Shown here piece after piece: positions 11,403 through 11,425 of a stretch of 11,425 nt of DNA; the stretch's first letter is position 1; every line of letters starts with the position of its first letter. The stretch is taken from the NCBI GenBank assembly GCA_021797415.1, contig JAJZZT010000036.1:1-11425 (forward strand), read 5' to 3'. Source of the stretch: Bacillota bacterium (GTDB taxonomy: Bacteria; Bacillota; Bacilli; Alicyclobacillales; SLC66). The position numbers and the translations under genes were made by a program. The notes beneath the pieces were generated by a model. It saw only the letters and a list, made by a program, of their open reading frames with translations. It made no database searches and was not told the DNA's origin.

Positions 11403-11425
11403 GGCTCTCCACCTCCCGGAACCGT

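Noticed and set aside
1..11425. CRISPR array, tRNA, rRNA or integrase attachment site
   Set aside because: No regularly spaced long identical repeats, cloverleaf-like sequence or integrase-like protein was seen on either strand.

Overview
The window looks like the early (replication and accessory) region of a tailed-phage or prophage genome whose host is probably a moderately high-GC Firmicute. Three things point that way: compact genes with strong GGAGG-type ribosome sites, a dense run of small phage-type proteins (YopX, DUF3850/ASCH, DUF4406, Ead/Ea22-like, zinc-knuckle proteins), and a helicase-loader plus DnaB pair. The host is inferred from gene content only. No tRNA, rRNA, CRISPR array, integrase or virion structural gene is visible.

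Almost everything reads leftward (minus strand). From the right edge: a helicase-loader-like protein (11402-10926) and a DnaB-type helicase (10929-9628); a zinc-knuckle plus sigma-region-4-like protein (9605-9171); a C5-cytosine DNA methyltransferase split into two out-of-frame genes overlapping by 347 nt (alpha 9181-8669, beta 9015-7951); a 59-residue Cys-rich protein (7954-7775); a DUF4406 protein (7761-7294); and a free-standing lytic transglycosylase (7284-6835).

A divergent control region (about 6556-6658) separates this from a second leftward operon. Rightward it drives a 60-residue ribbon-helix-helix-like protein (6659-6841) from a TTGCAC-17-TATGAT promoter. Leftward it has an extended -10 promoter. 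Four TTGCAY hexamers lie on a strict 10-bp lattice across both promoters and look like an operator for the ribbon-helix-helix protein.

The left operon (6555 to the left edge) is about twenty tightly coupled small genes, many joined by ATGA or GTGA overlaps. Three further small genes (4982-4809, 3527-3348 and 7954-7775) are supported by start, stop, ribosome site and composition. At the far left, a RusA-type resolvase gene is interrupted by an A+T-richer endonuclease gene with Myb-like DNA-binding repeats. The RusA N-terminal half is fused in frame to the endonuclease, and the last 24 RusA codons survive in another frame beyond it, which suggests a homing endonuclease insertion.

The loader and helicase would start phage replication. 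RusA, if it works, would resolve recombination intermediates. The methyltransferase would modify phage or host DNA, and the small proteins are probably host-takeover or accessory factors. The most unusual items are the overlapping two-gene methyltransferase, the interrupted rusA, and the phased-repeat control region.
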